Source: Nepenthes gracilis
Taxonomy: Eukaryota; Streptophyta; Magnoliopsida; Caryophyllales; Nepenthaceae
Direction: 5' to 3'
DNA length: 64,000 nt
Assembly (NCBI GenBank): GCA_033239525.1
Contig: BSYO01000031.1
Location: 3,876,467-3,940,466, forward strand
Shown piece after piece: positions 1 to 10,480 of this stretch; within the stretch, counting starts at the first letter, position 1; every line of letters starts with the position of its first letter. The position numbers and the translations under genes were made by a program. The notes below the pieces were generated by a model. That model saw only the letters and a program-made list of their open reading frames with translations, was not told where the DNA came from and searched no databases.

Positions 1-823
1 GATATTTGTCTTGGATCTCATTCTCTCATTCCCATGTGACCTCTTCTTGCGAATAGTTTTTCCACAAAACCTTAACCAATGGAATGGTTTTCGTACGAAG
101 TACTTGATCCTTTCGTTCCAAAATTTGTACCGGTTCTTCCACATATGATAAATCTTATCTAATGGCTAGGGGCTCATAATCAACGACATGTGTCAGGCTA
201 TGTACATACTTCTGAAGTATTGATACATGAAACATTATACACTTCTGTTGAACTCGATGGTAATGCTAATCAATAAGCCACTTCTCCGACTTTTTCCAAA
301 ATCTCAAAGAGACCAATAAACCTTGGCTTTAGTTTCCCTTTCATTCAGAATCTAATTGTTTTCTTCAATGGCGATACCTTTAAAAAAAACATAATCGCCA
401 ACCTCAAAATGCAGATCCGATCTTCTCCGATCAGCGTACCTCTTATGTCGTCTTTTAGCTACCTTTAATTCTCATGGATCAACTAGACTTTCTCGGACAT
501 CTCTCTAGTAATGTCTGGTCCCAAAAGTTGTCTATTACCCGTCCCAAAAGATATCGACATTTTCTCCTGTATAGGGTTTCAAATGGGGCCATCTTGATGA
601 ATGCTTGATAACTATTATTATAGACAAACTCTGCCAATGCTAAATAATCATCCCAATTGTCCTTCATCTCTAATACCGAAGTTCTCAACATGTCTTCTAG
701 ATTTTGGATAGTCTGTTTTGATTGTCCATTGGTTTGTGGATAGTACGTCGTACTAAATTTCAAATCTGTTCCTAATTTACGGTGTAAGCTTTTCCAAAAT
801 TTTAAAAAAACTGCGGATCTCAT
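1..823 (-). pseudogene. Element A integrase core end and C-terminal domain
   Basis: The piece at 479-823 reads as the second half of a gypsy integrase core, with a YYPQTNGQS motif, then a run matching the usual ALAEFVYNNSYQ segment and an APFETLY-like segment. Further left, towards position 1, the sequence is frameshifted but stays homologous to the integrase C-terminal tail seen in element B. The protein would insert element DNA into the host chromosome. It is broken here and cannot be functional. Confidence 0.8.
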
Positions 824-839
824 TCTGATATGATAGATG

Positions 840-1390
840 TTGGCACACCGTGTAATCTAATCACTTCATCAATATATATTCAAGCTAACCGATCTCTCAA
901 ATACGTCATTCGGATAGCTAGAAAGTTTGCCCATTTTGTGTGTCAATCAATGATTACCTGAATTGCATCATAATTCTTCAGTGTTCTCGGCAATCCCACT
1001 ATGAAATCCATCATTATGTCTTCCTATTTCCAACTGTGGATACAAACCAGATGGCTTCTTTCGCTCAGCCTTTAGTTGTTGACAAACTAGACACTTTTCC
1101 ACATATGCCACGATCTCCTTCTTCATAATTCTCCACCAAAATATTTTCTTAATATCTTGGTGCATCTTGTTAATCCCTGGATAAATAGTATATCTGGACT
1201 GATGAGCTTCTTTCATAATTTTCTTCTTTAAATCCTTGTCATCCGGTATACATAATCTATCCTCAAAACTCAATACTCCATCGGCACAAACATTGAAATC
1301 AACCTTGGAGTCCTGGTTCAAATCTCTGGTAATATCCACCAGAAATAGATTGTTCATTTGACCATCCTTAATTTTTTTCAGTATCTCCGG
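840..1390 (-). pseudogene. Element A integrase zinc-binding domain
   Basis: The translation at 968-1357 contains the N-terminal zinc-binding module of gypsy integrases: HQSRYTIYPG, then FWWRIMKK and CLVCQQLKAE. The two cysteines are present. The second histidine expected in a HSRYSIHPG-type motif is replaced by tyrosine (YTIYPG), so zinc binding is probably lost. The catalytic core continues leftward in other frames. Confidence 0.8.
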
Positions 1391-2505
1391 TTTGATTTGA
1401 AAAACGATAAAATTATCCGATTACCTTGAGCGTATCTCTGAATATTTCATTGCTTTATTCAGTCAAGTATCTCCGTCTCTTTAATCCTCAATCTCATTAC
1501 ATAACGCGTTTGGCGATTCAAGGCATCAACCACAACATTGGCTTTTCCTGGTTGATATTAAATTTCATAGTCATAATCCTTCAAGAAATCCATCCACCTT
1601 TTTTGCTTCATGTTTAGCTCTTTTTGTGAGAATGCGTACTTCAAACTATTGTGGTCTGAATACACCAGGAATTTCTTGCCATACAAATAATATCTCCAAA
1701 TTTTTAGTGTAAAACTACTGCTGATAATTCCAAATTGTTGATCGAATAGTTCTTCTCATGAACTTTCAGTTGCCTCGGCCTATAGGGGATAACTTTCCCG
1801 TGCTGCATTAGAACACAAGCCAATCCCATCCTGGATGTATCGCAATAGACTACAAATGTACCAGATCCTTCAAGAATTGCCATGATTAGAGTAGTAGTCA
1901 ATCGGTTCCTTAATTCCTAGAAACTCTATTCAAATTCTTCAGTTCAAATAAATTTAACTTCCTTCTTCATCAGTTGAGTTAGCGACATGGCAATTCTCAA
2001 AAAATCTTTCACAAATATCCGATAATATCCTGCCATCTCAAGGAAACTCCAAACCTCAGTTATTGTAGTAGGGCAACTTCAATTAACAACAGCCTCAATC
2101 TTGTTAGAATCCATAGAGATGCCATCCTTCGATATGATATGCTCCAAGAATGCCACATCTTCGAGCCAAAACTCACACTTTTTTTAATTTAGCATACAAT
2201 CTTTGTTCCCATAGTGTCTGAAGCACAATCCTCAAATGTGTCTCGTGATCATCGTAACTTCTCGAGTAACTCAATATGTCATTAGTAAATACTATTATAA
2301 ATTAATCCAAATAGGACTAAAACACTCGATTCATCAAATTCATGAAACCTGTAATGGCATTAGTTAGTCCAAACAACATAACTAAAAATTTATAGTATCC
2401 ATACCTCACTCGGAACGCGATCTTGGCCACATCCTCCTTCTTAATCCTCAATTGATGATACTCCGAACAAAGGTCAATCTTAGAAAATACTTGGGATCCT
2501 TACAA
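1391..2505 (-). pseudogene. Element A reverse transcriptase palm/thumb and RNase H relic
   Basis: This stretch is read only by changing frames. Near 2300-2450 it resembles the [13 protein letters not shown] part of gypsy RT. Near 2275-2290 the catalytic YVDD box reads FTND, so one catalytic aspartate is missing. A region near 2130-2170 matches the KKCEFW segment. At 1704-1901 the start of RNase H is seen, with a [13 protein letters not shown] segment where DASxxGLG is usual. Stops and frameshifts throughout show that it is dead. Confidence 0.75.
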
Positions 2506-3360
2506 TTAATCAAATAAGTCATCGATCCTTGATAATGGATACTTATTCTTGATGGTGATTTTATTTAGCTCCCGGTAATCAACACACAACTTCAATGATC
2601 CATATTTCTTCTTTACAAACAACATCGCGGCTCCCCACAAAGAAACACTCAGTCTAATAAACCCTTTCTCCAAAAGTTCTTGCAATTGCTGCTTTAACTT
2701 TTTCAATTCTGCTGGTGCCATTTTATGTGATGTCTTCAAAATCGAGACTGATTCAAAAATAACTTCAATTTTAAATTCAATCTCCCATTGCAATGGTAAG
2801 CCAGGTAAAATCTTCGGAAAAACATCATCGAATTCATTAACTATCAGAATATCCTTCTCCGACATATCATGACTCCCAATTGTGCTTGTATAAGCTAAAC
2901 AAGCTTGGCATCCACTCTCTATCAAATGCTGAGCATATAAGGTGGAAATTAAACCAAGCATTTCCTTCCACCTTACTCCTTGAATGTGAAATGGCTCACA
3001 TCCCAGAATAACAAAATAAAGCCTTTTGTGAAAATAATTAACGTTGGCATGATAATTTGCTAACCAATTCATACCCAAAATTATGTTAAAATTAGACATT
3101 TCTAATAAAATTAAATCTACGGCTAATTGTAACCCACTCACACAAACTACACATCTTGGGTACATAATATTTGTGATTATCGACGATCCCATAGGTGTCG
3201 ATACTATCAAAGAAAAATTTGGGATCCTCGAGGATGATGCTATATGACACACAAATTTAGGAGAAATGAACGAATGCGTAGATCCTGAGTCAAATAGCAC
3301 ACGAGCTGGAATATCATAAACAGAAAAAATACCTTCTTCAACATTCCGCGATACCTTCAC
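2506..3360 (-). pseudogene. Element A aspartic protease and start of reverse transcriptase
   Basis: An open stretch of 284 codons. Residues about 20-35 hold the retroviral-type protease active site in [12 protein letters not shown] (DSG triad intact). A second protease-type segment ILGMNWL follows at about residue 95. The reverse transcriptase begins at about residue 210 with [13 protein letters not shown] and continues through [18 protein letters not shown] to [12 protein letters not shown], the fingers and early palm. The reading frame is then lost, so the RT is incomplete. This is the best-preserved part of element A. Confidence 0.85.
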
Positions 3361-3363
3361 ATC

Positions 3364-4393
3364 CTATATTGTGACTACAAAAGTTTTGCCTTGAATAGTG
3401 GGCTTCTGGGCCAGTAGCTCTTTCGGATGAGGACAGTTCCTAATTATGTGGCCCGGTTGAATACAATTGAAACATACTTCCATTTTTTTAAGACAGGACT
3501 TTCGTGGATATGTTCTTTCACAATATAGACATGCCGATGATGCCACTTGAGAGCCTAGTACTTTCTAGATTTCAATACTACTCTTCCATTTATTCGCCAC
3601 CTTAGCTTTCTTAGCGAGTCCTCCGACTCCTATGCTTGATCTTGCACTGGGGCCTCCCCGATTGAACGCTATCTTCTTGAAAAACTCTTCTTTTTCAAGC
3701 TCCTTCTTGAACAAAAGTATCTAACACATCTCCATAAGTTCGCAAGTTTAAAGTCATCAGTTGCCTCTTGATTTCATCCCTGAAACCATGCTGGAATTTC
3801 TTAGCCTTCCTGATTTCTTCCTCGACTAGGTAAGGAGTATAGCGGGATAATTCGGTAAACTTTGTATCGTACTCCATAACCGATCGGTTCCCTTGCCCGA
3901 GTCATGCAAATTCTTCTTCTTTTTACTCCCAAAGACTTGTAAAAAATATTTGTCCATAAATGCTTCATCGAACATCTTCTAAGTAATCTCGTTCTTCGGC
4001 ACTCTCATAGCTCTCTTCCTCATAGCCTACGAGTGATCAGGTTCTCCTTCTAGTATGTAAGAAGCAAAGGTTACTTTGTCTTCCTCGAGATAAATAATAA
4101 CAATGAAGACCTTTTTAAGCCTCTGAATCCACGTATCTGTCTTTGTCGAATTTGGATACCCCATAAATTTAAGTACCCGTTCATTAGTAAATTTATCATA
4201 AGCTATGTGTCTGGGGTTTGCTGGGGTTGGACCTGGAATCGACGCCAAATTATGCTGTTCTATTTATTCAATAATATCGGTCATTCTTCCCAACAAGTTC
4301 AAGTACTCTTCCGCCTGGTACGGACGTGCATTAGCGCGAGTATTCTTCTTCTTCAGCCAACCATTTCTTAAATCCTATTGGCAAAAATATTAG
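3364..4393 (-). pseudogene. Element A gag (capsid and CCHC nucleocapsid)
   Basis: Three collinear fragments form a gypsy gag. 4027-4248 holds the start, with a FMGYPNSTKTDTWIQRLKK capsid segment. 3695-3877 holds MEYDTKFTELSRYTPYLVEEE, typical of the plant Retrotrans_gag domain. 3364-3546 holds a CCHC zinc knuckle CFNCIQPGHIIRNC. The same order is seen in element B at 58990-60230. Frameshifts separate the pieces. Gag would form the virus-like particle and bind element RNA. Confidence 0.8.
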
Positions 4394-4581
4394 CACTCAA
4401 ATTAGAACACCACATTATAGTTAGTAATTTAACAGACAATTAACCTGGTGTTGCAATTAGGACTCAACAGCTTAAGATTCAATTATAACTAACTAATCCA
4501 AATTTAAGCCAATCTAACCCAAGACTAAGCTTCCATGTCAAGACCAATCAACCAAATTCCTATTGCATCTCCTTAAACATT

Positions 4582-4593
4582 TCTCTGATACAA
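4582..4593 (-). other. Element A primer-binding site (tRNA-iMet type, degenerate)
   Basis: On the minus strand the sequence TTGTATCAGAGA resembles the plant LTR-retrotransposon primer-binding site TGGTATCAGAGC, complementary to the initiator tRNA-Met 3' end. It sits just upstream of gag and so places the inner edge of the 5' LTR at about 4594. Confidence 0.65.
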
Positions 4594-7340
4594 CCTATAA
4601 CGTTCCACGTCCTCATTTTCCATCATTAACTTATTGTCACAATTAATCATTAATACACGCACATATATATAAACATACACAGGAGTGACGCAATTCGCCA
4701 TGTTATCAACGGCTCCAATATTGTACTGTAAGAGTATGACGTCGGATCTTGTTAAGGAAAGATACCTGCTAAAAATTATCAAAATAAAAATAACTCTACA
4801 ATATCCATAAAAATCTATGGAAGTAATACTATACTAATGCCATCAAAATTTAATATATCATTTCATACTTTAAAAGTTTTACAGATATTTAATATATCAA
4901 ATCAGACCACAAAATGCTGCTTCCTAAGCCTAAAAACAAAACTCCCAATCTTCATTCATTTTCATTTAGCATCAACTCCCGCGACTTATCTGAATGTTAG
5001 TAAAAACAGTAAGAAAGTGAGCTAAATGCTCAGTAATGCATCATATATATAGCAATAACATATACATTTTACTGAAAGCATTTCATTAGAGGAAATAAGA
5101 GTCATAATGCATGCATAAGTATAAAACATGGATAGAAAATAATTTTTTCTTTATCTTATTCTTTCACTGTATTAACCATCAAACACATCAAAAATTTATT
5201 TCTCATTAGGGAATTGGGCTGGTAGACCTTACAAGCTAACAGAATGGATAGTTGAGGAAAAGACTGTGTTTGCTTTCACACAATCTAAAGCCACCGCTGA
5301 TAACGTGGAGAATTTCCTAGATCATGTGTATGTTTATATATATGTGTGTGTATATCATTGATTAATTGTGACAATAAGTTAATGATAGAAAATGAGGGCG
5401 TAGGACGTCACAAGATCTTATTCTTTTACTGTTTTGATCATCAAACACATCAAAAACTTATTTATCTTTAAGGATTTGGGCTAATAGGTCTTACCAACTA
5501 ATAGAGTGGACAGTTAAGGAAACAATTGTGTTTGCTTCCACACAACATAAGGCCTCACCTTCCTATTTAACACCTAGAGATGAGCGGTATATTTCTATAA
5601 CCCGGTGGACAGGATTGTAATTCGCTCTCTTTCTCCCACGGTTAGGGGCAATTATGGATTATCACTACAATATCCTAAGATATATCAGAAAATATTATTA
5701 TTTGAATAATCTTTTTGGTCCAGTTTCTTAATTTTTTAACTTAGAAAAAAATCTGCACTTTACTTTTTGGTTCTTAGTCTTTATTCTTTTGAAAAGCGGT
5801 TCATAGTTTTCTTAATAGAACTGCAGAGTCCCTTTCTTTTTCTTCTTCATAATGTCTTATACATTTTTAATATCATAATAAATCCATAACGTAAAATTTG
5901 GATAGTAAATCATGTAGTAGAAATTTATAAAGTCTCTTATATATTTAATAAGCATAAATCATAGAATTAAAATATGCAATATATTTTTAACATATATGGA
6001 TAGCATGTAATAATTTAAAATTAATATCTATGAAGCACAACATGTAAGAAATATTTTTATTTATCTAAACATGAAGAGAATTTAAAGATAAAACACATAA
6101 TTATGATAAAAATAATTATATGTGAAATTTTTAATAAATTTTATTGTAAAATCATGGTAGACCGATAAATATGCAAAGTTTTTATGCTTTCATTTCAAAA
6201 TCCTAGCTTGGATGAGTATTAGAATAATAATACTTAGAAAGGATGGGAATAAATCATAATAAAGGAAAGATGGAGCTAAAAATACACTTGCTTTTGCTGG
6301 GTATATCGAAATTCTTAGTCCGAGCATTCCAAATTTAAATTTCTAGAGCTTTCTCTCCTTCTCTCTCTCTTCTCCATTCTCTCTCGGCCCTTCTCTCCTT
6401 GTTTTATGCCCTCTTTCTCTCTTCCACTCCTTTTTTTTTTTATAAAATGTTTGGCAAAATTGGGTAGAATGAGTTACTGGACTGGAAGCCTGGTCTTCGA
6501 TGAATTCTAATTTGCACCCCATTGTCGGTTTGCCTGATTAGACCGGTTTGCTTGTTTAAGCCTGGAATGGATGGAAGTCCCGATTTGGAATGGCATAGTT
6601 AGATTCGCCGATATGGTGAATGCTGCCGGTTTGGCCTGCTGTGCTTTTCCACTTTGCCGGTATGTTGATGATTTTGTCACAACCTCATGGTATGATTTGG
6701 AACAGAAGGCCGGTCCAGTAGAATCGTCCGGTATGGCTTCTGCTGGATTGGAGCGCCTGCTACTCTCTTGCTTTCTTCCAGGAAAACTGCTTGCCGATTT
6801 ATCACAATTTCCTAATTTGATTTGGAAAATTGGTGGTATGGGGCATCACCCAGTATGCTGTATTGTGCCTTTTGCCCGGTTTGTAGGTCTTGCCGGTTTA
6901 GTATTTTTACTAGCTTGTGGTTCACCGACTGTTTCCAATGGTATTTTATCTTAGTTTCATGTTATGTTACCTAGTGCTCGGGGAATGTCCTATCGTCTTT
7001 GTTTTAATTTCAAGTTGGCAAAACACTTGGGGATAGAATATTGATATCTGTAATTTTTTTATTTTTAATTTAATACAATTAATTACTTACCAAAAAAAGA
7101 CTTACTTTTATAAAAGACCAGTGCTTGAGCACAGGGTGGGTGTTGAGCTACTCGAATCTGCACTTGCTAGGGCGCTCGGGTGCAAGTCGAGCACGCCCGT
7201 TCTGGTTTTGGTGCTTGCCAAGGTGTTGGAGCGCTTGGCAGGCATGCTCAATGCTGCCTCAAGTGCCTCAGGCACTTGTAGGGCGCTAAGCAAGCGCCCC
7301 ATGGCTACCCATAGGGTCATCACCATAGGAGGTGATGTCT
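4594..7340 (-). repeat. Rearranged LTR-like region of element A
   Basis: This stretch lies beyond the primer-binding site, where a 5' LTR should be, and holds no gene. Segments resemble the long LTR of element B in the same order: 5152-5300 resembles 61130-61270, and 7095-7330 resembles 62190-62400 (a GC-rich stretch rich in gcgct, gagc and aggcac words). Between them, 5700-7080 resembles the LTR-like fragment at 55695-57110. The region is longer than the 2-kb LTR of B and contains internal duplications. The outer LTR end was not located. Confidence 0.5.
5152..5558. repeat. Direct repeat pair (about 150 bp) separated by an inverted LTR segment
   Basis: 5152-5300 and 5414-5558 are diverged copies of each other; both run from a tcttattct start through a catcaaacacatcaaaaa core. 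Between them, 5328-5409 is an inverted copy of 4602-4683. Confidence 0.75.
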
Positions 7341-7344
7341 TTGG

Positions 7345-8160
7345 TTGATGTGCTGATTGGGGCACGAGTATTAATTGTACTCATTTGTTGATGCGTGACC
7401 CGTGGGTGCTGGAAGGGAGAAAACCTTGGTCGAAAAGTGGGTAGCATTTTCTGGGGTGGGAGGCCATATGCAGGGGGTAGAGCTTTCTGCACCTGATAGC
7501 ATCCTAGCCTTTTGCTTGCCTCTAGTGACTCGGTCGATTGTCTGGCTGCGGTTGGGCCCTGTTGCTTGGGGTCACCTAGGCCTCGAGGGTGTCAGGCCCC
7601 TGGATCCTCTAAGGATGCTAACTTTTTTCGATCATCTAGAAGCTGAAGGGTGGAACCCCCAGCATTGCACCTTTGGACGGATGTATATGGTTTAGGGCCG
7701 ATAGGATCAGGGCATCTAGTTGGGCTGCGAATGCCTACATGTTGGGAGTCAATCGTCCGTTCGCATGGCTACCCAAGGGTTATCACCATGGAGGCGACGT
7801 TTCCGGTTGGTGAGTCGGCTCGCACCTGGGATGCAGATCATTTTGTTCTTATAGTTTCGGTGGTAGACTTTTTAGTTGTTCCCCATAGATGGCGCCAATA
7901 ATGTGTCATTGGATCCGAGTTGTCATACAGATTAGGTAATTACCTGATCTTCTACGTCGGATCGAATTGAGGCAAGTCCAATCTCTATCTCTAATAACTT
8001 GGGTCATATGTAATACAATTAAAAAAATAAGATGTTAGAGGATTGGTGAGACTTGTTCATCAGTTTATCCTTTGACGTTTAAATTAGAAATCTTTTCTAA
8101 CGGATAAAAAGATATGATGATGTAAAAGAAATATGGATGCATGCGATGGGGGATTAAGTG
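7345..8160. other. No gene recognised; short direct repeat
   Basis: GC-richer than its surroundings, with open frames on both strands but no recognisable protein. A segment of about 55 bp at 7301-7360 (tggctaccca.. ..atcaccat) recurs at 7763-7820. It probably derives from old LTR sequence. Confidence 0.4.
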
Positions 8161-8163
8161 TGA

Positions 8164-8365
8164 GTGTGCCTGACTGAGGGTTGGATTAGAGGTGTACCTA
8201 ACTGAGGGGATGACTTAGAGGTGCACCCAATTAAAGAACGTTTTAGTGATATGCTCAATTGAGGGGTGTCTTGGAGGTGCCCCCCCCGGTTGAGGGGTAC
8301 CTTGGAGGTGTGCCCAATTAAGGGCCTTCTTAGTAATGTGCCTGGTCAGGGAGCGACTTATGATG
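8164..8365 (+). repeat. Degenerate tandem repeat, unit about 29 bp, about 7 copies
   Basis: Units begin near 8165, 8193, 8222, 8250, 8278, 8309 and 8337. Each contains a tg(t/c)nccnaattgagggg-like core followed by a nnttagagg end. The copies are diverged from one another. No coding role is evident. Confidence 0.7.
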
Positions 8366-9045
8366 TGGAGGATTGGGCTTCTGGGTGGAGAGTTGGCTAC
8401 TTGGATAGATGGTGGGCCTCATAGAAGGAGGGTGGCCTTTTGAAGGAAGGCAGACCTCTTAAAATGAGGAGGCTCGTGGTTGGAGGGCGGGCTTGCTCAC
8501 GTAAGAGAGTGGTCGGCTGCGGTTGCGGATTTTGCTTAGCCATTTGGAGCTTTTTGAGCCCTCTTTCGTTTATGGTAGCCCACTATGACAGCTGCTTTTA
8601 TAATGTGATCCGCAAAGCAGCTCCTGTCTATTTGGATGATGTGAAACTTTAGGCAAGATATCTTAAGATGATGGGCCGGGTTGGATTTGTTAGGTTGCAC
8701 TGTGGGCATGCTCAATGGGGCCTCTATGGGCCTTGTGTTGGGCTCGGCTACATCTTTGATAGGTTGTCCATTTCTTGTAATGTGGAATCTGGGTCAGTCC
8801 ATAGTATTGAACACATCAATATTTAATTGATGGATAATTTTTAATTTTTGAAGATGATTTTTTACTTTACTTCTAAAAATTATATAAAAAAAAAAACTAT
8901 CCATATTATTCCAAGATATGAAAACATAAAATTAAAATTTTAATTTTATCTAACCTCAAACAAAAAAAAATTAAAATTAAGCTAAATAATTTAAATTTTA
9001 ATATTAAAATTTTGGTGTAACCAAATGGGACTTTATTTTAATCAG
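8366..9045. other. No gene recognised
   Basis: Mixed GC-richer (to 8800) then strongly AT-rich sequence. Nothing recognisable was seen apart from poly-A/T runs. Confidence 0.4.
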
Positions 9046-9210
9046 AAAATAATATTTATATATTTAATTGTATATTTATTTATATCAAAATAATTAAAAA
9101 TAGTATAAAAAAAGGTAAATAAAAAAATTAAAATTAAAATAAGATAAAATTCATACCTATTTTAAATAATTTAAAAATATAAATAAATATATAAATAGTA
9201 TTTACCATTT
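9046..9210. mobile_element. MITE-like element
   Basis: About 165 bp, AT-rich. Its two ends are inverted repeats of about 40 bp containing a tatttatatattta core. Related elements occur at about 20250-20420 and 22110-22320. No target-site duplication was confirmed. Confidence 0.45.
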
Positions 9211-9340
9211 TAATTAGCTATGCTCTAACTATATCCGATCCAACAATCAACGGACAACGGCAACCGTAGGGAGATTCATTCAAAAAAGATTACAATCCGA
9301 ATAGGAAACAGCCCAAATCTCTGTACCGTCGATTTGACTG

Positions 9341-9400
9341 GAATCCACGGTCGATACATCATCAATTTCAAGACACGGATCGCCATTATAAACCGTCGAT
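9341..9400 (+). promoter_or_regulatory. Histone H4 promoter elements
   Basis: At 9374-9381, CACGGATC differs at one base from the plant histone octamer CGCGGATC, which directs S-phase and meristem expression. Three copies of an (A)CCGTCGAT word, in both orientations, lie at about 9326, 9345 and 9392. The assignment rests on position upstream of the TATA box and on similarity to known histone promoter motifs. Confidence 0.5.
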
Positions 9401-9464
9401 AGGTTTCCTAACCAACAGTTGAAATAGCCTCTCGGTTTCTTCTCCAAACCCCAACAGTCCCCCT

Positions 9465-9472
9465 TATAAAAG
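9465..9472 (+). promoter_or_regulatory. TATA box of histone H4
   Basis: TATAAAAG lies 102 bp upstream of the H4 start codon. Transcription would be expected to start about 30 bp downstream, giving a short 5' leader of about 75 bases. Confidence 0.7.
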
Positions 9473-9546
9473 CCTCCACATTTCCGCCACCGCTTTCCAC
9501 TGTAACAGCCACCTCTGCGCTCTCTCAAAGCCTTTCGAATTCTTAG

Positions 9547-9885
<339 letters not shown>

Positions 9886-10480
9886 TTTATGGCTTCTTCG
9901 ATGTGTGTGCTTTGTGACTGTTTTTGAGATTCTTGATGTAAAGTTTAGATATGGTGCGTACAACTTTTCATGTTTTTTTCTGTGATGGATTAGGATTTAA
10001 TGTATGGATGAATTATGTTTAGCAGCGGAGTGAAAATCTAAATTTTCTCTTAATTTGAAATGAAAATTTCTTCACTTCAGTGTGTTTTTTGTTGCTTCTG
10101 TTACTCAATTTTGTTTGATTGATGGTTAGTAGGCATTGTGATTCGCATTCTATTTGATTAATTTGTAGTAGACATTGTGGTATTAAAGAGTCATGTGTTT
10201 ATAGAGAAAATTAGAGGATATTACATCTTAAAAACAATAAAAGCGAACATTAGTTAGATCTGGTAGATAGGATATCTCAAGATTTAAAAATGTTTCTCGT
10301 AACAACAGGCAAGTCTAAGGTGGAAATACGATCTTACACACATTCCATGATGAGATTGGCAATGTTTCTAGGATTAGGGATCTGTTCGTCATTGAAAATG
10401 GTGTTGTTTCTAGCTCTTTAGATGCGTTAAATTGATGTTGTGAGTAGCAGTGTGCGGTGATTGCATTGCGATGCATTTCT
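9886..10480. other. H4 3' flank; no other gene recognised
   Basis: Holds the presumed H4 3' untranslated region and AT-rich flank. Plant histone mRNAs are polyadenylated, and no animal-type stem-loop was seen. Towards 10480 the minus strand merges into the LINE 3' end. Confidence 0.4.

Larger units (their letters stand above)
1..4593 (-). mobile_element. Ty3/gypsy element A, internal region (decayed, left end outside window)
   Basis: Minus-strand LTR retrotransposon internal region. Reading from right to left it shows a primer-binding site, gag with a zinc knuckle, aspartic protease, reverse transcriptase, RNase H, then integrase, which is the Ty3/gypsy order. Many frameshifts and stops break it. 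The left-edge sequence (about 30-330) is homologous to 58480-58740 of element B, so A and B belong to the same family. The 3' LTR lies beyond the left edge. Confidence 0.9.

Noticed and set aside
6571..6954. 127-residue open frame, plus strand
   Set aside because: In LTR-like DNA with repeated gccgg words; no domain and no splice or start context.
7108..7901. Several overlapping open frames on both strands
   Set aside because: GC-rich LTR-derived sequence; no recognisable protein, and frames on both strands are equally open.
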